Source: JANMCE01 sp963791625
GTDB lineage: Bacteria > Actinomycetota > Acidimicrobiia > Acidimicrobiales > Ilumatobacteraceae
Direction of reading: 5' to 3'
DNA length: 64,000 nt
Assembly: GCA_963791625.1 (NCBI GenBank)
Contig: CAWBTA010000007.1
Location: 62,001-126,000, forward strand
The notes under the pieces were generated by a model. The model did no database searches. It was given only the letters and a program-made list of their open reading frames with translations, and was not told the DNA's origin. This document shows positions 41,978-49,768 of the stretch, in pieces. Both the position numbers and the translations under genes were made by a program. Numbering within the stretch: position 1 is the stretch's first letter; every line of letters begins with the position of its first letter.

Positions 41978-43162
41978 TTATCCCGAAGTTCGGACGGGTT
42001 CGGTGACGAAGTTCAGAGTGACCAGAGCTGCTGTCGCCATGCCGGCAGCCAGCAGTGATGACCCGCCGATGCCGTGCGCGGTGTAGAGCCGGGTACTTGC
42101 AATTGCAACAATTCCGCGACTGACGGTGCCCACGCCGACCGCAAGACCGAACGCGGTGCTTGGCGAGTCGGGCTGCAAGCTGGGCAAAAGAGATGCGAAT
42201 GACACCACGGCGAACTCGAAGCCGAGAAACAGAACGCTCAGGAGGGCTAAGCCAACGGCGGCTTGGTGACCGGCGAAGGCGAGGCCCACGGCTGCAGGTA
42301 GCGCAACTATCACGCCGACTCTGATGGAGCGACGCTTCCCCCAGCGGTCGGTAAACCGAACGGTGGATGTGCTGGCCAGGAGCTCAACTGCTCCGAGAAG
42401 GATGGACACCGCCCCGATACCGAGTGACGAGAATCCGTGCACGTCCTTCAGCCAAGATCCGAACGACACGAACAAGCAACCACCGATTGCCATCACCAGA
42501 CCGAACGACACGAAGCCAGCCGTTGCGGGAAGCGACCAAACGATGGCAGCTCGGGTGCCATCAAGGTGAGCTGTCGGCCGGTCTCTGGGCAGGTGACGCC
42601 AAAGGTGCCAGGCCATGAAGAGCAGGCACACGGCGATGGCGCCATAGGCGTAGCGCCATGAGGTAGCGAACACCAGGACGGCCAGGAGCGGGATGCCGAT
42701 CAGAATCGCACCAGCCCAGGCAATCTCTGTCAGTCCGACGACGCGTCCACGCGTGGCGTATTCGGTGCGTTCGACCAGCCAGGAATTCATGCCGTTGTCG
42801 AACATGATCTTGCCGAGCGACAACACCACGAAGCCCACACTGATGGCCGCCACCGATGGAGCTGCGCCGGCGAGCGCGGTGCCGAGGGCCAGCACGCACA
42901 GCGACAACGTCATGGAGGCTCGGCGGCTTCGTTTATTGAGCTGGTGACCAACGACGGGTCCGAGGAGTCCGGTGAACTCGCCGAAACTTGTTGCGATACC
43001 CATGGTGCTGAGGCTCACGCCGAGGCTGCGACCGATCACGCCGAGATAGGGCTGAGCAAATCGCAGACCGGTGTTGCCGACGAACCGGGCGACGGTCAGG
43101 CGCGTGACGTGATCACGAACCTCGGGCGAGTGCTCCTCGTCCAGGAAACGTCCGAGCGGCAT
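41978..43162 (-). CDS. MFS transporter
   Basis: 394 residues with about 12 hydrophobic segments and the MFS loop signature TDRWGKRRSIRVGVIVA between helices 8 and 9. Substrate unknown; the family style (single MFS, no N-terminal TonB-like box) fits drug or sugar efflux. Its ATG directly abuts the stop of the GH1-like gene (43163), implying co-transcription. Confidence 0.9.
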   Translation of the reverse strand: MPLGRFLDEEHSPEVRDHVTRLTVARFVGNTGLRFAQPYLGVIGRSLGVSLSTMGIATSFGEFTGLLGPVVGHQLNKRSRRASMTLSLCVLALGTALAGAAPSVAAISVGFVVLSLGKIMFDNGMNSWLVERTEYATRGRVVGLTEIAWAGAILIGIPLLAVLVFATSWRYAYGAIAVCLLFMAWHLWRHLPRDRPTAHLDGTRAAIVWSLPATAGFVSFGLVMAIGGCLFVSFGSWLKDVHGFSSLGIGAVSILLGAVELLASTSTVRFTDRWGKRRSIRVGVIVALPAAVGLAFAGHQAAVGLALLSVLFLGFEFAVVSFASLLPSLQPDSPSTAFGLAVGVGTVSRGIVAIASTRLYTAHGIGGSSLLAAGMATAALVTLNFVTEPVRTSG

Positions 43163-44338
43163 CTACCCCTGCCCGGTCCATGATCGCAACGCTGGTCGCG
43201 GGTTGCGATCACGGTCGAAGAGTCCGGTTGCGAGGTTGAAGCCGTGCTGGAAGGACCAGCCGTCGATCGCGGTTGACCACAACGCCGCTTCCACTCCGAT
43301 GCCGTCGCGCACGGCATCTTCGATGACAGCGCGCGCCAGCCGTGCCTCGTCACCTTGCCACGCCGAGTCGGTGGTTGGTGCGCCATAGGAGGTGATCGCG
43401 AGCGGTCGTTGCGGCAGCATCTCGGCCAGTCGGTGCAGCGTGAGCGCGAGACCTTCCGACCACACCATGATGCCGTCGTCGCCCCTGCGTCCGTCGGGCG
43501 GATAGGAGCGGAGCTTGTCCTCTGACGATGCCAGGGCACCGGTGTACGCAATACCTACGATGTCACCACTGTCCTGCAGATCGGGCACATCCTCAATGAA
43601 CAGACCGGGCACCGCGAGCTCCCCATCTCGGATGGCGCGTACGGCCACATCCCACGTGTGCTCGTCTACTCGGCGGGCGCGCTTGGCGGCCTCGACCGTG
43701 CCGTCCATCGTGAACACGGGAGCGAGCGAAAGCGAATGCACGACGGGAGCACCGTTGCCCCGCAGCAGCCGCCATGCGTCTCGCCACGCCAGCCAGGCAC
43801 CGCGCAACGCCTTCGCTCGCATCTCGGGGTCCTTCTTGGCCGGCGGGTGAAGTCCCCGGCTGTACGCGAGCGACGCGTACATGCTGGGGTCATGCAGCGG
43901 CACCCATGCACCTACCAGCGAGCCGATCGCGTCGGCCACCACGTCGATGTAGCGGGGCCAGAAGTAGCCGCGAGACTTGTCGTCAAGGAACCCGCCCTCG
44001 TCAATGAACCAACCCGGAACGGTGCGGTTCTGCAGGGTGACCCAGGGCGAGAGCCCGGCATCATGAGCCGCTTCCAAGACCAGTGTGTAGTGCTCCACGG
44101 CGTCGCCGTCGATCTTGCCCGGTTGCGGTTCGATGCGGGCCCACTCAATGCCGATGCCAATTGCATGTAATCCGTTCTCGGCGAAGAGTTGCAGGTCGTC
44201 ACGAAACTGCGTTCGCGCGCCGTTGCCGTCAGAAGAGTTTGGCAAGCGTCCCGATGACTGCCACGAGAACGCGTCAGCCGCCGGAGCAAGCCCCTCCGCC
44301 TGAGCCGACGAAGAAGTAGCCCCCCACAAAACAGTCAC
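43163..44338 (-). CDS. GH1-fold protein lacking both catalytic glutamates
   Basis: 391 residues with the family 1 barrel: VLWGATSSSAQAEG, FAENGLHAIGIGIEWARIEP, WVTLQNRTVPGWFIDEGG and WSTAIDGWSFQHGFNLATG. The acid/base motif TxNEP is replaced by PLHDP (149-151) and the nucleophile motif ITENG by ITSYG (Ser317), so hydrolysis by the normal retaining mechanism is not expected. It may be a binding protein, transglycosidase with altered chemistry, or a decayed enzyme; the otherwise intact frame argues against simple decay. The start is uncertain (GTG 44338, ATG 44398 or TTG 44425 are open). Confidence 0.82.
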   Translation of the reverse strand: MTVLWGATSSSAQAEGLAPAADAFSWQSSGRLPNSSDGNGARTQFRDDLQLFAENGLHAIGIGIEWARIEPQPGKIDGDAVEHYTLVLEAAHDAGLSPWVTLQNRTVPGWFIDEGGFLDDKSRGYFWPRYIDVVADAIGSLVGAWVPLHDPSMYASLAYSRGLHPPAKKDPEMRAKALRGAWLAWRDAWRLLRGNGAPVVHSLSLAPVFTMDGTVEAAKRARRVDEHTWDVAVRAIRDGELAVPGLFIEDVPDLQDSGDIVGIAYTGALASSEDKLRSYPPDGRRGDDGIMVWSEGLALTLHRLAEMLPQRPLAITSYGAPTTDSAWQGDEARLARAVIEDAVRDGIGVEAALWSTAIDGWSFQHGFNLATGLFDRDRNPRPALRSWTGQG

Positions 44339-44364
44339 CCCCGAAGGGTGCCAGACCCAAGGTC

Positions 44365-44458
44365 CGTAAGACGAAAGCAGCGGGCGCGCTTGCGGCATTG
44401 CGGAGCGAAGCGACAATGAGCGCAACGAGCGGTAGCGAGAAGCGAAGCAGGTCTTACG
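44365..44458. repeat. 94-bp element with CGTAAGAC / GTCTTACG ends and GCGA-rich interior
   Basis: Inverted 8-bp ends CGTAAGAC (44365-44372) and GTCTTACG (44451-44458) enclose a stretch dominated by AGCGAAGCG/GAGCG repeats. It fills the gap between the GH1-like gene and the cyclase gene, overlapping the cyclase stop. Could be a REP-like or MITE-like element, or a transcript stem. Confidence 0.45.
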
Positions 44459-45005
44459 CGACGAAAGGGGAGCGGGTCCAGAGTTCGCCGGTGTCGTTGC
44501 GGGTGGTGGTTTCGGCGACGCCGGTGAGGACTACCACGTCGATGGGATCGGGAAAGCCGCGCAGGTTGATCTTGCTGTGGTGTTTTGAGATAGCGCCTTT
44601 GGGTAGGCGCTCGATCTGACTGGTGGGCATCAGAACCTCCCAACCCTCGGCCGCGTCGCACAGGCGCGCTGCCATATTGACGGCCGAGCCGATGTAGTCG
44701 TCACCTTCGAAGAGCAGCGCGTAGCCCGACGCAATACCGGCGCGAAGGGTGAGGGGCGCACAGGCTTCCCGGCTGCGGCTCTCCAGGTCGAGCACGGCGG
44801 CAATGGCGTCGGTCTGGTCGACCGACACGAACATGCAACCGTCGCCAAGCCATTTGGCGATGCGCACCCCGCGCTCGCTGGCAACGTCGCGCACGATGGC
44901 TCGGAAGGCTGACAGCAGCCGACCAGACGCGTCGTCGCCGTTCTCGGCGGTGTAGTTGGTGAACCCGCCGAGGTCCAGAAAGACGAACGTCCGCGGAACT
45001 CGCAT
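44454..45005 (-). CDS. class III adenylate/guanylate cyclase
   Basis: 183-residue stand-alone catalytic domain with no membrane or regulatory domain. First metal Asp11 in LDLGGFTNYT, second metal Asp55 in KWLGDGCMF, GIASGYA turn and the transition-state pair Asn110 and Arg114 in SAVNMAARL, all present, so it should be active as a dimer. The ATG at 45005 is fixed by the conserved start and a -10 box; the frame is open further upstream. Cyclic nucleotide target unknown. Confidence 0.9.
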   Translation of the reverse strand: MRVPRTFVFLDLGGFTNYTAENGDDASGRLLSAFRAIVRDVASERGVRIAKWLGDGCMFVSVDQTDAIAAVLDLESRSREACAPLTLRAGIASGYALLFEGDDYIGSAVNMAARLCDAAEGWEVLMPTSQIERLPKGAISKHHSKINLRGFPDPIDVVVLTGVAETTTRNDTGELWTRSPFVA

Positions 45006-45011
45006 CCTGTG

Positions 45012-45017
45012 AGGATA
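45012..45017 (-). promoter_or_regulatory. -10 box of cyclase gene (leaderless type)
   Basis: TATCCT on the minus strand ends 6 nt before the ATG at 45005. Confidence 0.55.
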
Positions 45018-45103
45018 TGAGATTTTGGTCACAAGTTGCTCGGGAAATGTTCCCGACGGTCGAATTGCCCGGATTCCGGTACGAAATCCCGGCAAAAGCG
45101 CGT

Positions 45104-45109
45104 TAGCGT
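45104..45109 (+). promoter_or_regulatory. -10 box of VWA protein gene (leaderless type)
   Basis: TAGCGT ends 6 nt before the ATG at 45116. Confidence 0.45.
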
Positions 45110-45115
45110 CGCCAC

Positions 45116-47125
45116 ATGGCATCTCGGTTTTCGTACAGCCGGTGGGATGGACTCCAGAAGGGTTTCGACCTCGACGCGGACCACTTGATGCAGCAGGTGA
45201 CCGACGATCTGCTCTATCACGGCGATATGCACGCCGCCCTGCGCCGCCTGATGCAGGAGGGCATGGAAGACCGCAATGGCGAGCGCATCCAGGGTCTGCG
45301 CGAGATGATGGAGAAACTCCGCCAAAAGCGCCAGGAGACGCTCGAGAATCACAACCTTGGTGGGGTGTACGACGACATCGCCAAAGAGCTTCGGGAGGTC
45401 GTCAATCAGGAACGTGCCGCGCTGGACGAACTGGCGAAAGAGGCCCGAGAGTCGGGCGACGAACGGCGTCAGGAAGTCACGCAGCAGGCGGTGGAGGAGC
45501 GTCAGTTCAAACTCGACATGCTGCCACCCGATCTGGCTGGTCAGGTCAAGGATCTGCAGGAGTACGACTTCACATCATCCGAAGCGCGCGAGAAGTTCGA
45601 AGAGTTGCTGCAGAAGCTGCGCGAGCAACTCATGCAGAACATGGTCGACAAGATGACCGGCGCCATGAAGAGCCAAACACCAGAAGACCTCAAGGCCATG
45701 AAGGACATGATGGCCGACCTCAACCAGATGCTGGAGCGGCGCGAACGCGGCGAAGATCCGGGCTTCGACGAATTCATGGAAAAGCACGGCGAGTTCTTCC
45801 CCGAGAATCCGCAGACGCTCGATGAACTGCTGGAGAACATGGCGCAACGTATGGCCGCCATGCAGCGCATGATGAACTCGATGACGCCAGAACAACGGGC
45901 GCAGATGAAGGAATTGTCCGATCAGTTAATGGAGGACATGGACCTCCAGTTCCAGATGGATCAACTCGGCCAGAACCTGCAATCGCTCTTCCCTCAGATG
46001 GGCTGGGGGCAGGGTTACGACTTCCGCGGCCAGGACCCGCTGGGGTTCAGCGACTCGATGCAAATGATGAATGACCTCGGCGACATGGATCAGCTCGAAC
46101 AGCTCATGCAGGGTGTCACCAACCCGGGCGCGCTCGCCGAAGCCGACATCGATCGCGTGCGCGACCTGCTCGGTGACGACGCGGCTCGGTCGATGGAGAA
46201 GCTGGCCGAGATGGCCAAAATGCTCGAAGAAGCCGGCCTCATCAATCAGAAGGAAGGCCGACTCGAACTCACCCCGCGCGCCATCCGGTCGCTCGGCGCC
46301 AACGCACTCGACGAGCTGTTTTCGAAGTTGGCCAAAGACAAGCTTGGCCAACACCAGCAGAACCGCCACGGTGTCGGCCACGAGCGCGAGTACGAGACCA
46401 AGCCGTACGAATTCGGTGACCCGTTCAACCTCGATCTGCAACGCACCATCAGGAACGGCCTCCGTCGCCAAGGCGGTGGAACACCCGTGCGGCTTCTGCC
46501 CGAAGACTTCGAGATTGAGCGCACCGAGAACCTCACGCGGTCATCCACCGTGCTGATGCTCGACCTGTCGTTGTCGATGCCGATGCGTGACAACTTCCTG
46601 CCTGCGAAGAAAGTAGCGCTGGCGTTGCACTCGCTCATCACGTCGCAGTTCCCGCGGGACTACATGGGCATCGTCGGGTTCAGCGAAGTGGCACGCATCG
46701 TGAAAGCTGAGCAACTGCCCGAGGTGAGCTGGGACTTTGTATACGGTACCAACATGCACCATGGGTTCTCGCTCGCCCGCAAGCTGCTGGCCAAGCAGAC
46801 CGGTACCAAGCAGATCATCATGATCACCGACGGCGAGCCGACTGCCCACATCGAACCGAGCGGCCAGGTCTTCTTCAACTACCCGCCCGTGTGGGAGACC
46901 GTCGAAGCCACCCTGAAGGAGGTCGCCCGCTGTACGCGAGATGGCATCACCATTAACACCTTCATGCTCGATGCCGACCGCGGCCTGAAGTCATTCGTGG
47001 AAAAGATCAGCGCCATGAACCGCGGCCGCGCGTTCTTCACTACCCCCGAGAACCTGGGTGACTACGTCCTGGTTGACTTCCTCGAACACAAGAAGTCCCT
47101 GGGCCGATCCCGCAAGGGCGCCTGA
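45116..47125 (+). CDS. VWA-domain protein, partner type of MoxR-like ATPases
   Basis: 669 residues, no signal peptide. Long charged helical N-terminal two thirds rich in Met, Gln and Glu (coiled-coil-like, about 45-430), then a von Willebrand A domain with MIDAS DLSLSMP near residue 482 and ITDGEP. Size and layout match the VWA partners of MoxR/ChlI ATPases (mycobacterial Rv0959 type, recalled). Its expected partner is at 40566-41972, separated by three opposite-strand genes. Likely a metal-dependent adaptor in an ATPase-driven remodelling complex. Confidence 0.9.
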   Translation: MASRFSYSRWDGLQKGFDLDADHLMQQVTDDLLYHGDMHAALRRLMQEGMEDRNGERIQGLREMMEKLRQKRQETLENHNLGGVYDDIAKELREVVNQERAALDELAKEARESGDERRQEVTQQAVEERQFKLDMLPPDLAGQVKDLQEYDFTSSEAREKFEELLQKLREQLMQNMVDKMTGAMKSQTPEDLKAMKDMMADLNQMLERRERGEDPGFDEFMEKHGEFFPENPQTLDELLENMAQRMAAMQRMMNSMTPEQRAQMKELSDQLMEDMDLQFQMDQLGQNLQSLFPQMGWGQGYDFRGQDPLGFSDSMQMMNDLGDMDQLEQLMQGVTNPGALAEADIDRVRDLLGDDAARSMEKLAEMAKMLEEAGLINQKEGRLELTPRAIRSLGANALDELFSKLAKDKLGQHQQNRHGVGHEREYETKPYEFGDPFNLDLQRTIRNGLRRQGGGTPVRLLPEDFEIERTENLTRSSTVLMLDLSLSMPMRDNFLPAKKVALALHSLITSQFPRDYMGIVGFSEVARIVKAEQLPEVSWDFVYGTNMHHGFSLARKLLAKQTGTKQIIMITDGEPTAHIEPSGQVFFNYPPVWETVEATLKEVARCTRDGITINTFMLDADRGLKSFVEKISAMNRGRAFFTTPENLGDYVLVDFLEHKKSLGRSRKGA

Positions 47126-47164
47126 CGCCTTCCGATAGCTCGGGACAGCCGCACACTTTCCGGT

Positions 47165-47434
47165 GTGACGACCGTTGACGTACAAACTGGAGCACTTCTC
47201 GACGCAGCCCGCGTCCTGTATTCCGCTGTTCGACCGAGCTGGTTCGAGACGAAAGCCAGCGCTCACGTTGGGCCGCACGTGTCGGACGTGTGTGACGCGT
47301 TTGTACAGCGCCTCGTTCGGGCGGCGATGACGAAAGAGCTCATGGGGCTGGCCCGTGCTCTGGAAATAGCGTCGAGTACCTACGTCTCTACCGATACTGC
47401 TGTGGCACAGCGAGCGGCCGGTCATGGCGGCTGA
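47165..47434 (+). CDS. small WXG100/ESX-like (DUF2580-like) protein
   Basis: 89 residues, predicted almost entirely helical: GALLDAARVLYSAVRPSWF then a second helix around VSDVCDAFVQRLVRAAMTKE. It resembles EspC/DUF2580-type small ESX proteins rather than classical WXG100, as no strict central WxG is present. GTG start. Its 3' end overlaps the start of the WXG-phospholipase gene by 11 nt, so the two should form a secretion pair, as WXG proteins commonly dimerise before type VII export. Confidence 0.7.
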   Translation: MTTVDVQTGALLDAARVLYSAVRPSWFETKASAHVGPHVSDVCDAFVQRLVRAAMTKELMGLARALEIASSTYVSTDTAVAQRAAGHGG

Positions 47435-48335
47435 TCCGGTCGCTCTTTACGAATACGCGCGCGCGAACGAGGCCGCAGCAACGGCATTGGAATCAATCGT
47501 GTTTCCGATCATCGGATCATGGCACGGCGTGGCTGGACAGGTCTTCCAAGCTCGGCTTGCGGCACTGGCGAAACGGCGCAACGAGTTGAAAGACGCGCAT
47601 GTTCGTGCAGCCTCCGCGCTGCGCGTCTTCGCGGTGGCGGCCGAGCGTATCCAGCAGGACATGCGGTTCCGACAGTCGCAACGAGCGGACGCTGTTGATC
47701 GTCTGGTTTGGATCGATGCCATGTCCAGCCAAACCGCCGATCCGGTCGAGCTTCGACGATTGCAACACGAACGTGACGTCTGCGAACACGACATTCGTGC
47801 GGCCGACCAGGCCTACGCGAAAGCCGAACAGATGTTCATCGCTGCCGAGAAGAAATGCACCTGCGACCTCGAGCAGCTGGGGCAACTGCAGGAGATGGAG
47901 CCGTTGGCCGAACGCGTCGGGCGGTTGTCGCTTGGAGATTTCATGGCATACAAGACGCTGGTGCAGACGCACGTCGTTGCGGCTGAGGGACTGAACTGGA
48001 CCTCCGACGGCTGCTCGGATGGCGGGGTCGTGACGGGCAACGTAGATCTTGCCGCGTGCGTGCTTCATGACTTCGGCTACCGCAACCATGACAAGACGCG
48101 AGATCCGTGGTGGCTCGACAAGCAAAAAGCTGATGTCCGTTTGGCTCAGGAAATGGTTCGTAGGGCCGCGGCGAAGTATGGCGGCCCGAGCATTCTCGTG
48201 AGCGGACCAACGCAGATCGCCGTTGATATCGGACGGGTGGGGCTGGTCTGGCTGGGTGCCGAAGTGCTCGGGCGGCCCGACGCGACGACCATGGACGAGC
48301 GAAAGAAGGGCAAGAGCAAATCGCGCGGCAAGTAG
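47424..48335 (+). CDS. WXG-like N-terminus fused to prokaryotic phospholipase A2: predicted type VII-exported toxin
   Basis: 303 residues. The N-terminal helical hairpin with SWHGVAGQVF (WHG at 33-35) is WXG100-like; a charged coiled-coil region covers about 60-165. Residues 190-250 match actinobacterial secreted PLA2 (PF09056 type): NWTSDGC, then AACVLHDFGYRN with catalytic His215-Asp216, then Lys/Asp-rich helix. A hydrophobic stretch (about 263-283) and basic tail (KKGKSKSRGK) follow, suited to membrane contact. Without a Sec signal, export by a type VII system is inferred. No immunity gene is evident; the next gene is whiB. Could alternatively be a self-targeted lipase. Confidence 0.85.
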   Translation: MAADPVALYEYARANEAAATALESIVFPIIGSWHGVAGQVFQARLAALAKRRNELKDAHVRAASALRVFAVAAERIQQDMRFRQSQRADAVDRLVWIDAMSSQTADPVELRRLQHERDVCEHDIRAADQAYAKAEQMFIAAEKKCTCDLEQLGQLQEMEPLAERVGRLSLGDFMAYKTLVQTHVVAAEGLNWTSDGCSDGGVVTGNVDLAACVLHDFGYRNHDKTRDPWWLDKQKADVRLAQEMVRRAAAKYGGPSILVSGPTQIAVDIGRVGLVWLGAEVLGRPDATTMDERKKGKSKSRGK

Positions 48336-48398
48336 TCATTTCGCCACAAATTCAAATCCACCCTTGCGCAAACAGGGTGTGATAGGAGACAATGACAT

Positions 48399-48414
48399 CG
48401 TTGTAACTACAACG
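48399..48414. promoter_or_regulatory. 16-bp inverted repeat upstream of whiB
   Basis: Arms CGTTGTA / TACAACG around AC, 70 nt before the whiB start. A second, looser pair CGAACC (48427-48432) and GGTTCG (48442-48447) follows. Position suits operators for the WhiB gene; 48336-48484 holds no gene. Confidence 0.5.
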
Positions 48415-48472
48415 GTGACAGTCACTCGAACCTGACGTACTGGTTCGTGTGGTCCGGGCGCCGGCGGCCAGC

Positions 48473-48478
48473 AGGAGG
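48473..48478 (+). promoter_or_regulatory. Shine-Dalgarno of whiB (48485)
   Basis: AGGAGG, 6 nt before the ATG at 48485. A full match to the anti-SD, which decides this start over earlier in-frame codons and marks a leadered mRNA. Confidence 0.75.
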
Positions 48479-48484
48479 CCCCTT

Positions 48485-48757
48485 ATGAGATACGAATCCA
48501 ATGAGCGTGACGAACGGTCCTGGCAGGACAATGCGAACTGCCTGGGCGTCGACCCCGATCTCTTCTTCCCCGAACGCGGTGCATCCACCCGTGAGGCCAA
48601 AGAAGTCTGCCGTGGTTGTGTCGTCCGCGAAGACTGCCTCGAGTATGCCCTCGCCAACGGTGAGAAGTTCGGCATATGGGGCGGCCTCTCGGAGCGTGAA
48701 CGTCGCCGCATCCGCCGGCAACGGGCCCTCACCGGTCGACGCGTCGCCACGGCGTGA
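48485..48757 (+). CDS. WhiB-family iron-sulfur transcription factor
   Basis: 90 residues. Four cysteines of the [4Fe-4S] site: WQDNANC, then EVCRGCVVREDC; followed by the family loop GIWGGLSERERRRIRRQ and a basic tail. Wbl proteins bind sigma factor domain 4 to control transcription; redox or NO can modify the cluster. Which Wbl subclass it is cannot be fixed from these motifs. Leadered mRNA with strong SD, unlike most neighbours. Confidence 0.95.
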   Translation: MRYESNERDERSWQDNANCLGVDPDLFFPERGASTREAKEVCRGCVVREDCLEYALANGEKFGIWGGLSERERRRIRRQRALTGRRVATA

Positions 48758-48797
48758 GTTCCGCCGGGAAGCGACGTTTCCTTTTCGGACCGAGTGG

Positions 48798-48803
48798 TAA
48801 CCT
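48798..48803 (+). promoter_or_regulatory. -10 box of tatA (leaderless type)
   Basis: TAACCT ends 6 nt before the ATG at 48810. Confidence 0.55.
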
Positions 48804-48809
48804 AAGACC

Positions 48810-48989
48810 ATGCTCGCATTTCTTGATGGCGCCGAACTCTATATCGTGCTCGGAATTGTCGTTTTGATCTTCGGTGGTTCCCAGATCCCCAAGCTGGCCA
48901 AGTCCCTCGGCCAGGCCCAGAAGGAATTCAAAAAGGGCATCGCCGAAGGCACCTCAGACGACGAAACCAAGACGGCCAAACCCGAATAG
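48810..48989 (+). CDS. tatA: twin-arginine translocase TatA/E family subunit
   Basis: 59 residues. One N-terminal helix (AELYIVLGIVVLIFGGSQIP), the hinge, then an amphipathic helix PKLAKSLGQAQKEFKKGI and an acidic/basic tail, the complete TatA plan. Forms the protein-conducting ring of the Tat system at the membrane. No tatB or tatC is adjacent; in actinobacteria tatA is often separate. Lies between two convergent whiB genes, with its own leaderless -10 box and terminator. Confidence 0.93.
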   Translation: MLAFLDGAELYIVLGIVVLIFGGSQIPKLAKSLGQAQKEFKKGIAEGTSDDETKTAKPE

Positions 48990-49006
48990 CACCGCCAACG
49001 AGTCAA

Positions 49007-49032
49007 AGGCCCGGACCAAGCGGTCCGGGCCT
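49007..49032. terminator. hairpin between tatA and convergent whiB
   Basis: Stem AGGCCCGGACC / GGTCCGGGCCT (11 bp) with loop AAGC. Serves both converging genes; no T tract. Confidence 0.85.
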
Positions 49033-49046
49033 GTTGCCGTTTTCGG

Positions 49047-49301
49047 CTACTTCAACAGTGCGACGAGCCGACGTGACTTGAGAATGCGGCGACGTTCGCG
49101 TTCGCTGGTGCCACCCCACACGCCGTGGTCAATCCGGTGCTCCAAGGCGTACTCGAGACACGTCTTGGCGACCGGGCAGTCAACGCAAACCTTCTTGGCC
49201 CGTTCGACACCGACCCCATCGGGTGGGAAGAACGCGGTCGGCGGATGATTCCGGCAGTTTCCCTGCGCCATCCAGCTGTTTTCCTGCTCGTCTTCGTACA
49301 C
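49047..49301 (-). CDS. second WhiB-family transcription factor
   Basis: 84 residues from the GTG at 49301. Cysteine pattern MAQGNC, VCVDCPVAKTC, then the family loop HGVWGGTSERERRRIL. The open frame reaches TTG 49442, but AAGGGAG lies 6-7 nt before 49301 and residues from there fit Wbl N-termini; GTG 49358 is also possible. More negative-charged N-terminus than the 48485 copy, so probably another Wbl subclass. Converges with tatA. Confidence 0.88.
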   Translation of the reverse strand: MYEDEQENSWMAQGNCRNHPPTAFFPPDGVGVERAKKVCVDCPVAKTCLEYALEHRIDHGVWGGTSERERRRILKSRRLVALLK

Positions 49302-49475
49302 GGCATCTCCCTTGGGGGGTTTGAAAGCGTTGGTGTTGCCGCCCGCTTCAAGTTCCACTGTGGTGGGTGAACTCCATGACCTTTGACTGCTGAGGTCCCT
49401 GTTTGGTTCCCAAAAGTTTGCACCTTTCTTGGCGCCGGGCAACTTCTGGGCCGAACTTTGGAAGAACCTTCACCC

Positions 49476-49481
49476 TAGAAT
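49476..49481 (+). promoter_or_regulatory. -10 box of ppk1 operon (leaderless type)
   Basis: TAGAAT ends 8 nt before the ATG at 49490. Confidence 0.55.
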
Positions 49482-49489
49482 GTCTGGTT

Positions 49490-49765
49490 ATGTCGAACGT
49501 GTTGTCCGTAGATCCCTCCGCTGCGCCTCGTGCCCATGCCCGCGTCGTGTACCTCGGGCCGGTTGCGCCCCACTGGGAGGTCTACAGCGAGTTCGGTGAC
49601 CGCACCATCGTGGAGGAGTTCCGCACGCGTGTGCTGGCCCGCCTGGTGCTGCTTCCCCGCGACGACCCGCAATTTCGCCGCAACCGTGAGCGTGTCGTGC
49701 GTGACGCCGAGCGCGAAGGCATTGCGCTCGAGTGGGACCTTGGCTTGCCGGAGGACGCTGAATAG
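49490..49765 (+). CDS. 91-aa conserved-looking protein upstream of ppk1
   Basis: Residues RVVYLGPVAPHWEVYSEFGD form a beta hairpin-like start and FRTRVLARLVLLPRDDPQF and RRNRERVVRDAEREGIALEW a charged helical part. No recognised family. The frame is open from 49403, but the ATG at 49490 follows a -10 box. 3 nt separate it from ppk1, so it is likely part of polyphosphate metabolism or its control. Confidence 0.7.
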   Translation: MSNVLSVDPSAAPRAHARVVYLGPVAPHWEVYSEFGDRTIVEEFRTRVLARLVLLPRDDPQFRRNRERVVRDAEREGIALEWDLGLPEDAE

Positions 49766-49768
49766 TCC

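Noticed and set aside
44282..44460. Minus-strand alternative frame ending in CFVGGYFFVGSGGGACSGG
   Set aside because: Gly-rich end resembles a small peptide, but no ATG, GTG or TTG start lies in frame after the upstream stop, and the GH1 frame over the same bases has clear family motifs.
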